Shown here in pieces: positions 35,338 through 43,011 of a stretch of DNA of 64,000 nucleotides. Source of the DNA: Starkeya sp. ORNL1 (GTDB lineage Bacteria; Pseudomonadota; Alphaproteobacteria; Rhizobiales; Xanthobacteraceae); assembly GCF_012971745.1 (NCBI RefSeq), contig NZ_CP048834.1, positions 1,612,001-1,676,000 of the forward strand, in the 5' to 3' direction. Below the pieces are notes generated by a model. That model had not been told where the DNA came from. It worked only from the letters and a program-made list of their open reading frames with translations, and made no database searches. The position numbers were made by a program, and so were the translations under genes. Each line of letters opens with the position of its first letter. Within the stretch, counting starts at the first letter, position 1.

Positions 35338-36201
35338 CTATCGGGCGAACTTCCGCGCGCCGGCGACGCACAGGATCACGGCGACGGTCACCGCAAGCAT
35401 GAGCGAGGTCACCGGCTCGTGCAGCAGCGTGGCGGCCAGCGCCAGGCCGAAGAACGGCTGCAGCAGTTGCAACTGGCCGACGGCTGCGATGCCGCCCTGC
35501 GCGAGGCCGCGATACCAGAACACGAAGCCGATCAGCATGCTGAACAGCGAGACATAGCCGAGGCCGAGCCAGGCCGGCGCCTCGATGTTGGCGAAGGTCG
35601 GCGGCATGGTGAGGAACATCAACCCGATCATGACCGGCAGGCTCAGCACCAGCGCCCAGCAGATGACCTGCCAGCCGCCGAGCGTGCGGGAGAGCCGCGC
35701 GCCCTCGGCATAGCCGAGGCCGCAGACGATGATCGCCGCGAGCATCAGCGTGTCGCCAACGGGCGAGGCCGTCAGTCCCTGCGACAGGGCGAAGCCCGCC
35801 ACCAGCGCGCTGCCGAGCAGCGAGAAGAACCAGAAGGCCGGCTTCGGCCGCTCGCCGCCGCGGATGACGCCGAAGATCGCCGTCGCCAGCGGCAGCAACC
35901 CGATGAAGACGATCGAATGTGCGGAGGTCACGTGCTGGAGCGCCAGCGCGGTGAGCAACGGGAAGCCGACCACGACGCCGAGCGAGACCACCACCAGCGA
36001 GGCGATGTCTCCGCGCGCGGGGCGCCGCTCCCGGAAGATGACGAGCAGGCACAGCGCCAGCGCGCCGGCAATCGCCGCGCGGGCGACCGTCAGGAACACC
36101 GGATCGAATTGCATGACGGCAACGCGCGTGGCCGGCAGCGAGCCGCTGAACACCACCACGCCGATGAAGCCATTGATCCAGCCGGTGGCCGTGCGGTCCA
36201 T
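35338..36201 (-). CDS. EamA/DMT-family exporter
   Basis: A 287-residue inner-membrane protein with about ten membrane segments and two EamA halves. The first ends near LPLATAIFGVIRGGERP and the second near LLHEPVTSLML, the usual closing motifs of each half. Such exporters move amino acids or metabolites out of the cell. ATG 36201 follows GAGGGAG. It is divergent from a MocR-type regulator whose candidate sites lie in the 106-bp gap, so it is probably regulated by it, as for pdxR or tauR neighbours. Confidence 0.88.
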   Translation of the reverse strand: MDRTATGWINGFIGVVVFSGSLPATRVAVMQFDPVFLTVARAAIAGALALCLLVIFRERRPARGDIASLVVVSLGVVVGFPLLTALALQHVTSAHSIVFIGLLPLATAIFGVIRGGERPKPAFWFFSLLGSALVAGFALSQGLTASPVGDTLMLAAIIVCGLGYAEGARLSRTLGGWQVICWALVLSLPVMIGLMFLTMPPTFANIEAPAWLGLGYVSLFSMLIGFVFWYRGLAQGGIAAVGQLQLLQPFFGLALAATLLHEPVTSLMLAVTVAVILCVAGARKFAR

Positions 36202-36264
36202 GTCGCGCTCCCTCACATGCAGCGTCCTATCCGCTGCATCGGCTGGCGCGGCCAGTGACAAATC

Positions 36265-36303
36265 GGTACAGTCAGGCCAAACTGTTATGGTTCAAGGTAC
36301 AGT
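36265..36303. promoter_or_regulatory. Direct repeats between exporter and MocR-type regulator
   Basis: GGTACAGT occurs at 36265-36272 and again at 36296-36303, 31 bp apart, i.e. three helical turns. An ACTGT at 36281-36285 adds an inverted half-site. MocR regulators are known to bind direct repeats, so this is a likely site set controlling both divergent genes. Confidence 0.6.
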
Positions 36304-36307
36304 ACAG

Positions 36308-37711
36308 ATGAGCGAGCAAACCCTCGGCACCCGCGTCGAGATGGTCATGGCAACGATCCGCCAGCGGATTGCCGGGCGCAGCCTGACCGCCGGCGCCCGG
36401 CTGCCCTCGATCCGGGGCATGGCGGTGACGCTCAAGGTATCGGCCTCGACGGTGGTGGAAGCCTATGAACGGCTGGTCGCCGAGGGCGCCATCCACTCCC
36501 GGCCGGGCTCGGGATTCTATGTCGCCAGCCAGACGGCGCCGCTGTCGCTCGCGGAGGTCGGCCCGAAGCTCGACCGCGCCGTCGATCCGTTCTGGGTGTC
36601 GCGGCAATCGCTGGAAGCCGGAGATGGCGACCTGAAGCCGGGGTGCGGCTGGCTCCCGCCATCATGGCTGCCGGAGGACGGCATAAGGAAAGCGCTGCGC
36701 ACGCTCTCGCGCGCCGACGGCCCGGCTCTGGCCGACTACAGCACCCCATTGGGCCTGCCGCCCTTGCGCCAGCTCATTGCCCGCCGCATGGCCGAGCGCG
36801 GCATCGAGGCCTCGCCGGACCAGATCATGCTGACCGATTCCGGCACGCAGGCGATGGATTTGCTGTGCCGGCTGCTGATCGAGCCTGGCGATGTCGTGCT
36901 GGTCGACGACCCCTGCTACTTCAATTTCCAGGCCCTGCTGCGCGCACACCGCGCCAGGATCGTCAGCGTGCCCCACACGCCCGTCGGTCCTGACATCGCG
37001 CAGTTCGGCAGCGCGCTGGCCGAACACCGGCCGCGGCTCTACATCACCAATTCCGCGATCCACAATCCGACCGGCGCGACCTTGTCGCCAGTGGTCGCGC
37101 ACCGGGTACTGAAGCTCGCCGACCAGTTCGCGCTGACCATCATCGAGGACGACATCTTCGCCGATTTCGAGCACACCCCGGCGCCGCGCCTCGCGGCGTT
37201 CGACGGGCTCAATCGTGTCATCCACACCGGCAGCTTCTCCAAGACGCTGTCCGCCTCGGCGCGCTGCGGGTTCATTGCCGCGCGGCCGGAATGGATCGAG
37301 AGCCTGACCGACCTCAAGATCGCCACCTCGTTCGGCGGCGGGCGGCTCAATGCCGAGCTGGTGCTGGCCGTGCTGAGCGATGGCGGCTACCGCAAGCATC
37401 TGGAACAGCTGCGCAGCCGTCTGGCGCGCGCCATGTTCGATGTCGCCGCCAGGCTGAAAGCGCTGGGGATCGCGCCCTGGCTGGAGCCACAGGCCGGCAT
37501 GCTGCTGTGGTGCCGGCTGCCGGACGGCATCGATGCCACGGATGTCGCGCGGACGGCGCTTGCCGACGGGGTGGTGCTGGCGCCGGGCAATGCGTTCAGC
37601 CTGTCGCAGTCCGCCGGGAACTATATGCGCTTCAACGTCTCGCAGACGCTCAGCGACCGCACGTTCCAGGTGCTGCGCGAGGCACTGCGCACCAGTGCCA
37701 GAGGCAGGTGA
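36308..37711 (+). CDS. MocR-type regulator (GntR winged helix fused to aminotransferase)
   Basis: A 467-residue protein. Residues about 1-75 form a GntR winged helix (GARLPSIRGMAVTLKVSAST, then AIHSRPGSGFYV). The remainder is a fold-type I aminotransferase domain, with LTDSGTQAMDL, the Asp region IIEDDIFADFEH and the PLP lysine in TGSFSKTLSASARCG. It should sense a PLP-linked amino compound and regulate the divergent EamA exporter. ATG 36308 is close to the second GGTACAGT repeat and lacks a good ribosome site, as does ATG 36287, so a very short leader is possible. Confidence 0.9.
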   Translation: MSEQTLGTRVEMVMATIRQRIAGRSLTAGARLPSIRGMAVTLKVSASTVVEAYERLVAEGAIHSRPGSGFYVASQTAPLSLAEVGPKLDRAVDPFWVSRQSLEAGDGDLKPGCGWLPPSWLPEDGIRKALRTLSRADGPALADYSTPLGLPPLRQLIARRMAERGIEASPDQIMLTDSGTQAMDLLCRLLIEPGDVVLVDDPCYFNFQALLRAHRARIVSVPHTPVGPDIAQFGSALAEHRPRLYITNSAIHNPTGATLSPVVAHRVLKLADQFALTIIEDDIFADFEHTPAPRLAAFDGLNRVIHTGSFSKTLSASARCGFIAARPEWIESLTDLKIATSFGGGRLNAELVLAVLSDGGYRKHLEQLRSRLARAMFDVAARLKALGIAPWLEPQAGMLLWCRLPDGIDATDVARTALADGVVLAPGNAFSLSQSAGNYMRFNVSQTLSDRTFQVLREALRTSARGR

Positions 37712-37737
37712 CGGCGCAACGGCGCGATCGATCCTCG

Positions 37738-37755
37738 CGCCGGGTAAACCCGGCG
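37738..37755. terminator. Hairpin between the MocR-type and dps genes
   Basis: CGCCGGG-TAAA-CCCGGCG, a 7-bp perfect stem with 4-nt loop, lies between the convergent regulator and dps genes. No T run follows. Confidence 0.5.
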
Positions 37756-37796
37756 GAAGATCGTCCGCTGACCCGAAATCCCATCCTGGATGGGCC

Positions 37797-38312
37797 TCAG
37801 TTCACGCCGCGGGTCGCCTCGTAGAGGAACCAGGAACGGCGCTCGGCCTCGTCGATCCAGACCTCGATCAGGCTGGTCGTGGCTACGTCGTTATATTCCT
37901 CGCAGACGCCGTGCACCTCGCGCAGGAACAAGATCAGCTGCCTGTTGTCCTCGCCAAGCTCGGCGAGCATGTCCTGCGGCGTCACGAAGTCCGCGTCATT
38001 GTCGGCGATGCGCTGCAGGCGCCGGATGTGGCCGATCGAGCGCAGCGTGTTGCCGCCGACCTTGCGCGCACGCTCGGCGATGGCGTCGGTGGCCGCGAAG
38101 ATCTGGTCGCCCTGCTCGTCGAGCATCAGATGATAGTCACGGAAGTGCGGGCCCGACATGTGCCAGTGGAAGTTCTTGGTCTTCAGGTAGAGGGCGAACA
38201 CGTCGGCCAGCAGGCCGGTGAGCGCCGCTGCGATGTCGCGGGTGGCGTCCGAGCCGAGATCGGTCGGGGTCTGAAGAGGGGCGGCCCGGCGGGCCTTGGC
38301 GGAAGTGTCCAT
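37797..38312 (-). CDS. dps: Dps-family ferritin-like DNA-protection protein
   Basis: A 171-residue four-helix protein. The ferroxidase signature lies in KTKNFHWHMSGPHFRDYHLM followed by LDEQGDQIFAATD, giving the His, Asp and Glu ligands shared between subunits. The dodecamer oxidises and stores iron with hydrogen peroxide and protects DNA under starvation. The N-terminal tail (MDTSAKARRAAP) is basic and could contact DNA. GGAGCG precedes the ATG at seven bases. Confidence 0.93.
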   Translation of the reverse strand: MDTSAKARRAAPLQTPTDLGSDATRDIAAALTGLLADVFALYLKTKNFHWHMSGPHFRDYHLMLDEQGDQIFAATDAIAERARKVGGNTLRSIGHIRRLQRIADNDADFVTPQDMLAELGEDNRQLILFLREVHGVCEEYNDVATTSLIEVWIDEAERRSWFLYEATRGVN

Positions 38313-38729
38313 AGTTCACGCTCCATCCTGTTCGCGTCGCTGCGTCGGGCCGGGCAGCCCGCCCGGCACATCCGGAGCAATCCGAACGGAAGATGCGTGC
38401 CGCCCCGGACGCCAGAGGAGGCTTAGGCGATCCGGCGTCGCGGCAGAATTGACCGCTGGTTTGGCGCACTCATACTTCGGTTTAACCCGTATCGGGAAAG
38501 CCGTGTCGTTGCGACATCCCCTTGCGACAGCGCCGCTTTTCCGGGCGCACGTGCGCGATGAGGCTTCACGCAGCGTGCGTATGGGAAAGACTTCCAGCCC
38601 GCGCCGCGCAAAACAGCTTCACAAGACTTGCAGCGCAGCTTTCCGAAGACGTCGACCCTCGCTGCCGGGGCCAACGCACGGGAAGAGCGCATCCAAAAAA
38701 GCAAACGAAACTTCCGGAGCCAGGATGTC
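38313..38729. other. Divergent intergenic region, dps / efflux operon
   Basis: About 417 bp holding the promoters of dps and of the efflux operon. GTCGTTGCGACATCCCCTTG and a following CTTGCGACAG repeat the block TTGCGACA about 14 bp apart near 38505-38528. No regulator gene or RNA gene is recognisable in it. Confidence 0.4.
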
Positions 38730-39851
38730 ATGTCCATCGTCGAGCCTGTCACCAGCAAGTTTGTTGCGCCGGCGACGCCCGGCGATCCGCCGTTTTCGCT
38801 GGCGGCCGGCGTCCGCCGGCTTGCCATCCCCGCGGTGGCGATCGCCCTCGTGATCGGCCTGGTCGTCGTCTCCGACCATCAATGGGGCGAATGGGTGAGT
38901 GCCGCCGCTATCCAGTCGACCGACGACGCCTATGTCGAGGCCGATGTCTCGACGCTCAGCGCGCGCGTCAGCGGCAATGTGCTGCGCGTGCTGGTCAATG
39001 ACTTCCAGTCGGTGAAGGCCGGCCAGCTTCTCGTCCAGATCGACCCCGCCGACTACCAGGCCGCGGTCAATGCCGCGCAGGCGGCGGTGGCCGGCGCCCG
39101 CGCGGCGCTGGACAATCTCGCCAACCAGGAGGCGCTGCAGCGCGCCCTGCTGCAGCAGGCCAAGGCGCAGCATGACTCCGCGGTCGCCTCGCAGACCGTG
39201 ACGCAGCAGGAGCGCGACCGCCAGCAGACGCTCCTGAATGGCGGCATCGCCGGCACCCAGCAGAAGGTCCAGCAGGCGAACGCGGCCTATTCCGAAGCGG
39301 TGGCGGGCGTGGCGGCCTCGCTCGCGGCGATCGAGGCGCAGCAGCGCCAGCTCGATGTGCTGGTCGGCCAGGAGGGCACGCTGCGCGCCAATCTCGATGC
39401 GGCGCAGGCCAACCTGACATCCGCCCAGCTCAAGCTCGGCTACACCTCGGTGGTCGCGCCGTTCGACGGCGAGGCGAGCACCCGCGCGGTGCAGCCCTCG
39501 GACTATGTGAATGTCGGCACCAACCTCATCTCCGTGGTGCCGGTGCCGAATGTCTATGTCATCGCCAATTTCAAGGAGACGCAGCTCACCCGCGTCGCCG
39601 CCGGCCAGCCGGTCGACCTGACGATCGACACCTTCCCGGGCCAGACGCTGCGCGGGCAGGTCGGGCGGCTGTCGCCGGCGAGCGGTGCGGTGTTCGCGCT
39701 GCTGCCGCCGGACAACGCCACGGGCAATTTCACCAAGGTGGTGCAGCGCATCCCGGTGCGCATCGAGATCGATCCCGGCCAGGCGCTGACGGACAAGTTG
39801 CGCGCCGGCATGTCCGTCGAGGCCAGCATCCATGTCGACGACGAGCACTGA
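38730..39851 (+). CDS. HlyD/EmrA-type membrane fusion protein
   Basis: A 373-residue periplasmic adaptor. One N-terminal membrane segment (LAIPAVAIALVIGLVVVSD) is followed by the lipoyl half-motifs (SGNVLRVLVNDFQSVKAGQL and GYTSVVAPFDGEAS), a long coiled-coil hairpin rich in Gln and Ala between them, and a beta-barrel part with PVDLTIDTFPG. It links the MFS pump to an outer-membrane channel. ATG 38730 follows CAGGA; the longer frame to 38628 is not supported. It overlaps the pump gene by 20 bp. No TolC gene is nearby. Confidence 0.92.
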   Translation: MSIVEPVTSKFVAPATPGDPPFSLAAGVRRLAIPAVAIALVIGLVVVSDHQWGEWVSAAAIQSTDDAYVEADVSTLSARVSGNVLRVLVNDFQSVKAGQLLVQIDPADYQAAVNAAQAAVAGARAALDNLANQEALQRALLQQAKAQHDSAVASQTVTQQERDRQQTLLNGGIAGTQQKVQQANAAYSEAVAGVAASLAAIEAQQRQLDVLVGQEGTLRANLDAAQANLTSAQLKLGYTSVVAPFDGEASTRAVQPSDYVNVGTNLISVVPVPNVYVIANFKETQLTRVAAGQPVDLTIDTFPGQTLRGQVGRLSPASGAVFALLPPDNATGNFTKVVQRIPVRIEIDPGQALTDKLRAGMSVEASIHVDDEH

Positions 39852-41478
39852 ATCGGCCGCGCAGCCTGCTGACGTGCCGCTCGTCCTGGGCGTTCCGCGC
39901 CCGGTCTTTGCGGCGGCGGCGGTGTTGCTGGGCTCGTTCCTGGTCGGCTTCGACACCCGCCTGTTCAGCGTCGGCCTGCCGGATCTGCGCGGCGCCTTCG
40001 GGCTCAGCTACGACCAGGGTGCGTGGCTGAACACCTTCGCCACCGCGCCGCAAATACTGATCGCGCCGGCGGTGGCCTGGCTGGCCGCGACCTTCGGCGT
40101 GCGCCGCGTGCTGTTCTGGCCGAGCCTCGTCTATGCCGCCATCTCGTTCGTGCTGCCGCAGGTGCGGGACTGGCACCTGCTGGTGGCGCTGCACATGGTG
40201 CGCGGGCTGCTGCTCGGCGTGTTCATCCCCGCCACCATCATGATCATCTTCCGCAACCTGCCGACCAGATGGTGGGTGCCGGCGCTGGCGATCTACGCCT
40301 TCCGCCTCGCCTTCTCGCTGAACACCGGACCGCTGCTGATCGGGCTCTACGACACCCATTTCGGCTGGCAGTGGATCTATTGGCAGGACATGATCCTGGC
40401 CCCGATCATCGGCGGCCTGGTGTGGCTCGGCAGCCCGCACGAGAAGACCGATATCGGCCTGCTGCAGCGCGCGGACTGGGGCGGCATGGCGCTGCTCGGC
40501 AGCGGCTGGGCGCTGATCTATGCCGGGCTGGACCAGGGCAACCGGCTGGACTGGTTCCAGTCCGGCCTCATCACCTGCCTGATAGGTGGCGGGGCGGCCC
40601 TTATCCTCGGCTTCTTCATCAACGAGATGCTGGTGCGCAATCCCTGGGCCAGCCACAAGGTCATCGCCACGCGGAACACCGCCATCGCCCTGTTGATCGT
40701 GCTGAGCTACACCGCGACGTCGCTGTCGAACTCGCAGCTCGTCACCGGATTCCTGACCACCGTCGTGGGGCTGCGGCCCGAGCAGATCGGCTGGACCATC
40801 TTCCTGACCAGCGGGCTCCCGCTGCTCGTCACCACACCGCTCGCGGTCCTGCTGGTGCTGCGCTTCGATGCGCGGGTGACGATCATGATCGGCTTCCTGG
40901 CCTTCGCCATCGCCGCCAGCATGGGCACCGGTCTCAGCGCCATCTGGGGCCCGTGGAGCTTCACGCCGATAACGCTGATCCAGTCGGTGGGGCAAGGCTT
41001 CCTGCTGCTCGCCGCCATCGTCTACATCCTCGCCAATTCCGATCCGAAGCAGGCCACGGCGACTGCCGCCTATATTCAGGTGATACGGCTGGGCGGCGCC
41101 GAGACCGCCACGACGGTCATGGCCACCTTCCTGCGCCACCGCGAGCAGTTGCACTCCTATCTGCTCGGCCTGCACGTGCCGGCGGGCGGCGCCCATACCG
41201 AAGGGGCGCTGGGCCTGTTCTCCCACGTATTCTCCGCCGACGGCGCCTCCCCGCAGGCGCTGTTGGCGCGGAGCGCGGCGAGCCTCGCCGGCCTCATCAG
41301 CCAGCAGGCGAATGTCCTCGCCTATATAGACGGCTTCCAGGTGACGTTCTGGGTGGCGCTGATCGGCCTGGTCCTGGTGGCGCTGCTGGGCCCGGCGCCT
41401 CCCGGCATATTGGTGCCGAAGCCGCGGCAGTGGCAGTGGCCGTTCCTGCGTCCGCGCGTGGCGCGAACGCAGGAATAG
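39832..41478 (+). CDS. EmrB-type MFS drug efflux pump (DHA2, 14 segments)
   Basis: A 548-residue inner-membrane protein with about 14 membrane segments. The start region AAVLLGSFLVGFDTRLFSVG contains the DHA2-type first helix with the Asp-Thr-Arg motif, and later helices include MVRGLLLGVFIPATIMIIF. Together with the overlapping HlyD-type gene it forms a tripartite drug or metabolite exporter driven by the proton gradient. No substrate can be inferred and no local regulator is adjacent. Confidence 0.92.
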   Translation: MSTTSTESAAQPADVPLVLGVPRPVFAAAAVLLGSFLVGFDTRLFSVGLPDLRGAFGLSYDQGAWLNTFATAPQILIAPAVAWLAATFGVRRVLFWPSLVYAAISFVLPQVRDWHLLVALHMVRGLLLGVFIPATIMIIFRNLPTRWWVPALAIYAFRLAFSLNTGPLLIGLYDTHFGWQWIYWQDMILAPIIGGLVWLGSPHEKTDIGLLQRADWGGMALLGSGWALIYAGLDQGNRLDWFQSGLITCLIGGGAALILGFFINEMLVRNPWASHKVIATRNTAIALLIVLSYTATSLSNSQLVTGFLTTVVGLRPEQIGWTIFLTSGLPLLVTTPLAVLLVLRFDARVTIMIGFLAFAIAASMGTGLSAIWGPWSFTPITLIQSVGQGFLLLAAIVYILANSDPKQATATAAYIQVIRLGGAETATTVMATFLRHREQLHSYLLGLHVPAGGAHTEGALGLFSHVFSADGASPQALLARSAASLAGLISQQANVLAYIDGFQVTFWVALIGLVLVALLGPAPPGILVPKPRQWQWPFLRPRVARTQE

Positions 41479-41502
41479 CGGCTGTTCGTTGCCCGGCTCC
41501 CG

Positions 41503-42219
41503 TCAAGCGAGGTAGCTGACGGCGCCGGTCTCCAGGTCATAGATGGCGGAGACGATCTTCAGCTTGCCCTCCCCGACGAGGCCGGTCAGGAGCGTGCTCG
41601 CCGTCATCAGCCGCGCCGCCGTCCGCTGCGCGCTCTGCTTGGCGGCGTTGTTGACGAAGTCGCCGGGCTCGTTCCGCACGGCGAGCGCCGCGGGCACGAT
41701 CGGCTCGATCATCGGGCCGATCGCGCCGGGATAGGTGGCGTTCTTGGTGACGACGTCGCAGGCCGCCTTCACCGCGCCGCAGCTGGTGTGGGCAAGCACG
41801 ACGATGAGCGGCGAGCCGAGCACCGCCGCCCCGTATTCGACGGTGCCGAGCGTCGCGGTGTCGACGAGGTTTCCGGCGTTTCTGGCGACGAACAGCTCGC
41901 CGACCCCGTGACCGCCGAATATCAACTCGGGCGGAACGCGGCTGTCGGCGCAGCTGATGATCGTCGCCCAGGGCGCCTGGTGCGCCGCCACCGCGTTTCG
42001 CTGCGCGGCAAGATCGTTCGAGCACAGCTCCGGGCGGCTGACAAAGCGTTCATTGCCGGATTTCAGCGCGGTGAGCGCCTCGCCAGGGGCAAGCACCCCT
42101 ACCGGGCCATCGGCGGCGCGCGCCGCCCCGACCACCCCGCCGACGGCGAGCGCCGCGAGACCGGTGGCGCCTATTCTGAAGAAGTCCCTTCGACCTACGC
42201 CTTCACAGTTCCTGCACAT
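41503..42219 (-). CDS. Tat-exported beta-carbonic anhydrase
   Basis: A 238-residue enzyme. The N terminus carries a twin-arginine signal (GRRDFFRIGATGLAALAVGG), so the protein is exported, which is a minority arrangement for beta-class carbonic anhydrases. The zinc ligands are Cys in IISCADSRVPPE, with its Asp-Arg dyad, and His and Cys in LAHTSCGAVKAA. It hydrates CO2 to bicarbonate in the periplasm. GGGGGG precedes ATG 42219; the frame upstream to 42267 has no site. Genes upstream on the same strand are a small membrane-anchored protein and a cytochrome c, with gaps of 163 and 188 bp. Confidence 0.92.
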   Translation of the reverse strand: MCRNCEGVGRRDFFRIGATGLAALAVGGVVGAARAADGPVGVLAPGEALTALKSGNERFVSRPELCSNDLAAQRNAVAAHQAPWATIISCADSRVPPELIFGGHGVGELFVARNAGNLVDTATLGTVEYGAAVLGSPLIVVLAHTSCGAVKAACDVVTKNATYPGAIGPMIEPIVPAALAVRNEPGDFVNNAAKQSAQRTAARLMTASTLLTGLVGEGKLKIVSAIYDLETGAVSYLA

Positions 42220-42382
42220 CTTGACGTCCCCCCTGATCCCGCCCGGCGCAAGCGGGGCTTTGTGCAACCGCGCCGCTTCGAGAACTCACGACGACGTTCG
42301 GCGATCTTCGGTGATCGTATAGAGTTCGCCGTATAGGGGCACCTCACGGCCGCAATTGCAACGGTTCGCAGGTGCCCGCGAT

Positions 42383-42823
42383 TTACTCCCGCCAGACCTG
42401 AAACAGATTGGTCCAACGTTCCGGAATGCCGAGGCTCATTTCCGACTTGCCCCCGCAGGCCGGCAGGCGAACGAGCATGGTTCGCCACTCCGGCATGCCG
42501 GGCCGCTCGGTCAGATTGAGCAGGTCGATATAGTCCCGGGTACGGTGAACTTCCTTGAATTCATAGCGAGCCGTTCCGCCTTCCGGCGGGTATTCGCGCC
42601 AGACACCCTGAGCATCCATTTTGAAGTAACTATGCGCGCTGTGATAGACATCTGCGTAGGAGATACAGTCCGGCAGATCGAGAACCTTGAGCGTTGCCGG
42701 AACGACATTGCTGATGCTGCCGATCAAGGAAGAGACGGCCGCCAGCGCGGCGGCAAGAGTTCCCACAAGGGCAATAATCGGATTCGACTTTATCCAGGAA
42801 GAAATGGCGTTCAACGTCTCCAT
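42383..42823 (-). CDS. Membrane-anchored protein of unknown function
   Basis: A 146-residue protein with one N-terminal membrane segment (PIIALVGTLAAALAAVSSLI) and a C-terminal part of about 95 residues that contains CISYADVYHSAHSYFKMDA and ends WTNLFQVWRE. The two cysteines (DLPDCISY and LPACGGKS) could form a disulphide. I recognise no family. ATG 42823 is preceded by AAGGGG. It looks like a genuine gene: codon use is typical and the composition is balanced. Confidence 0.6.
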   Translation of the reverse strand: METLNAISSWIKSNPIIALVGTLAAALAAVSSLIGSISNVVPATLKVLDLPDCISYADVYHSAHSYFKMDAQGVWREYPPEGGTARYEFKEVHRTRDYIDLLNLTERPGMPEWRTMLVRLPACGGKSEMSLGIPERWTNLFQVWRE

Positions 42824-43011
42824 GACGGCAAGGCCCCTTCCGCGCGCCATCCGGGTCCGGTCGAGTTCGCAGTTCGCTTAAATGCCCTGGGTGGCAGCCC
42901 ACATCGACGCCAAACTACAGGGACCGTGGCGACACGCCAACCTATAGGCGTACCATCTTGGCAGCGGCCTGACCGTGCCGACGGGAATTCCGCCGGCACG
43001 GCACGCGGACC

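Noticed and set aside
38423..38827. 134-codon frame on the - strand upstream of the efflux operon
   Set aside because: It starts inside the HlyD-type gene, has no ribosome site and shows no domain.
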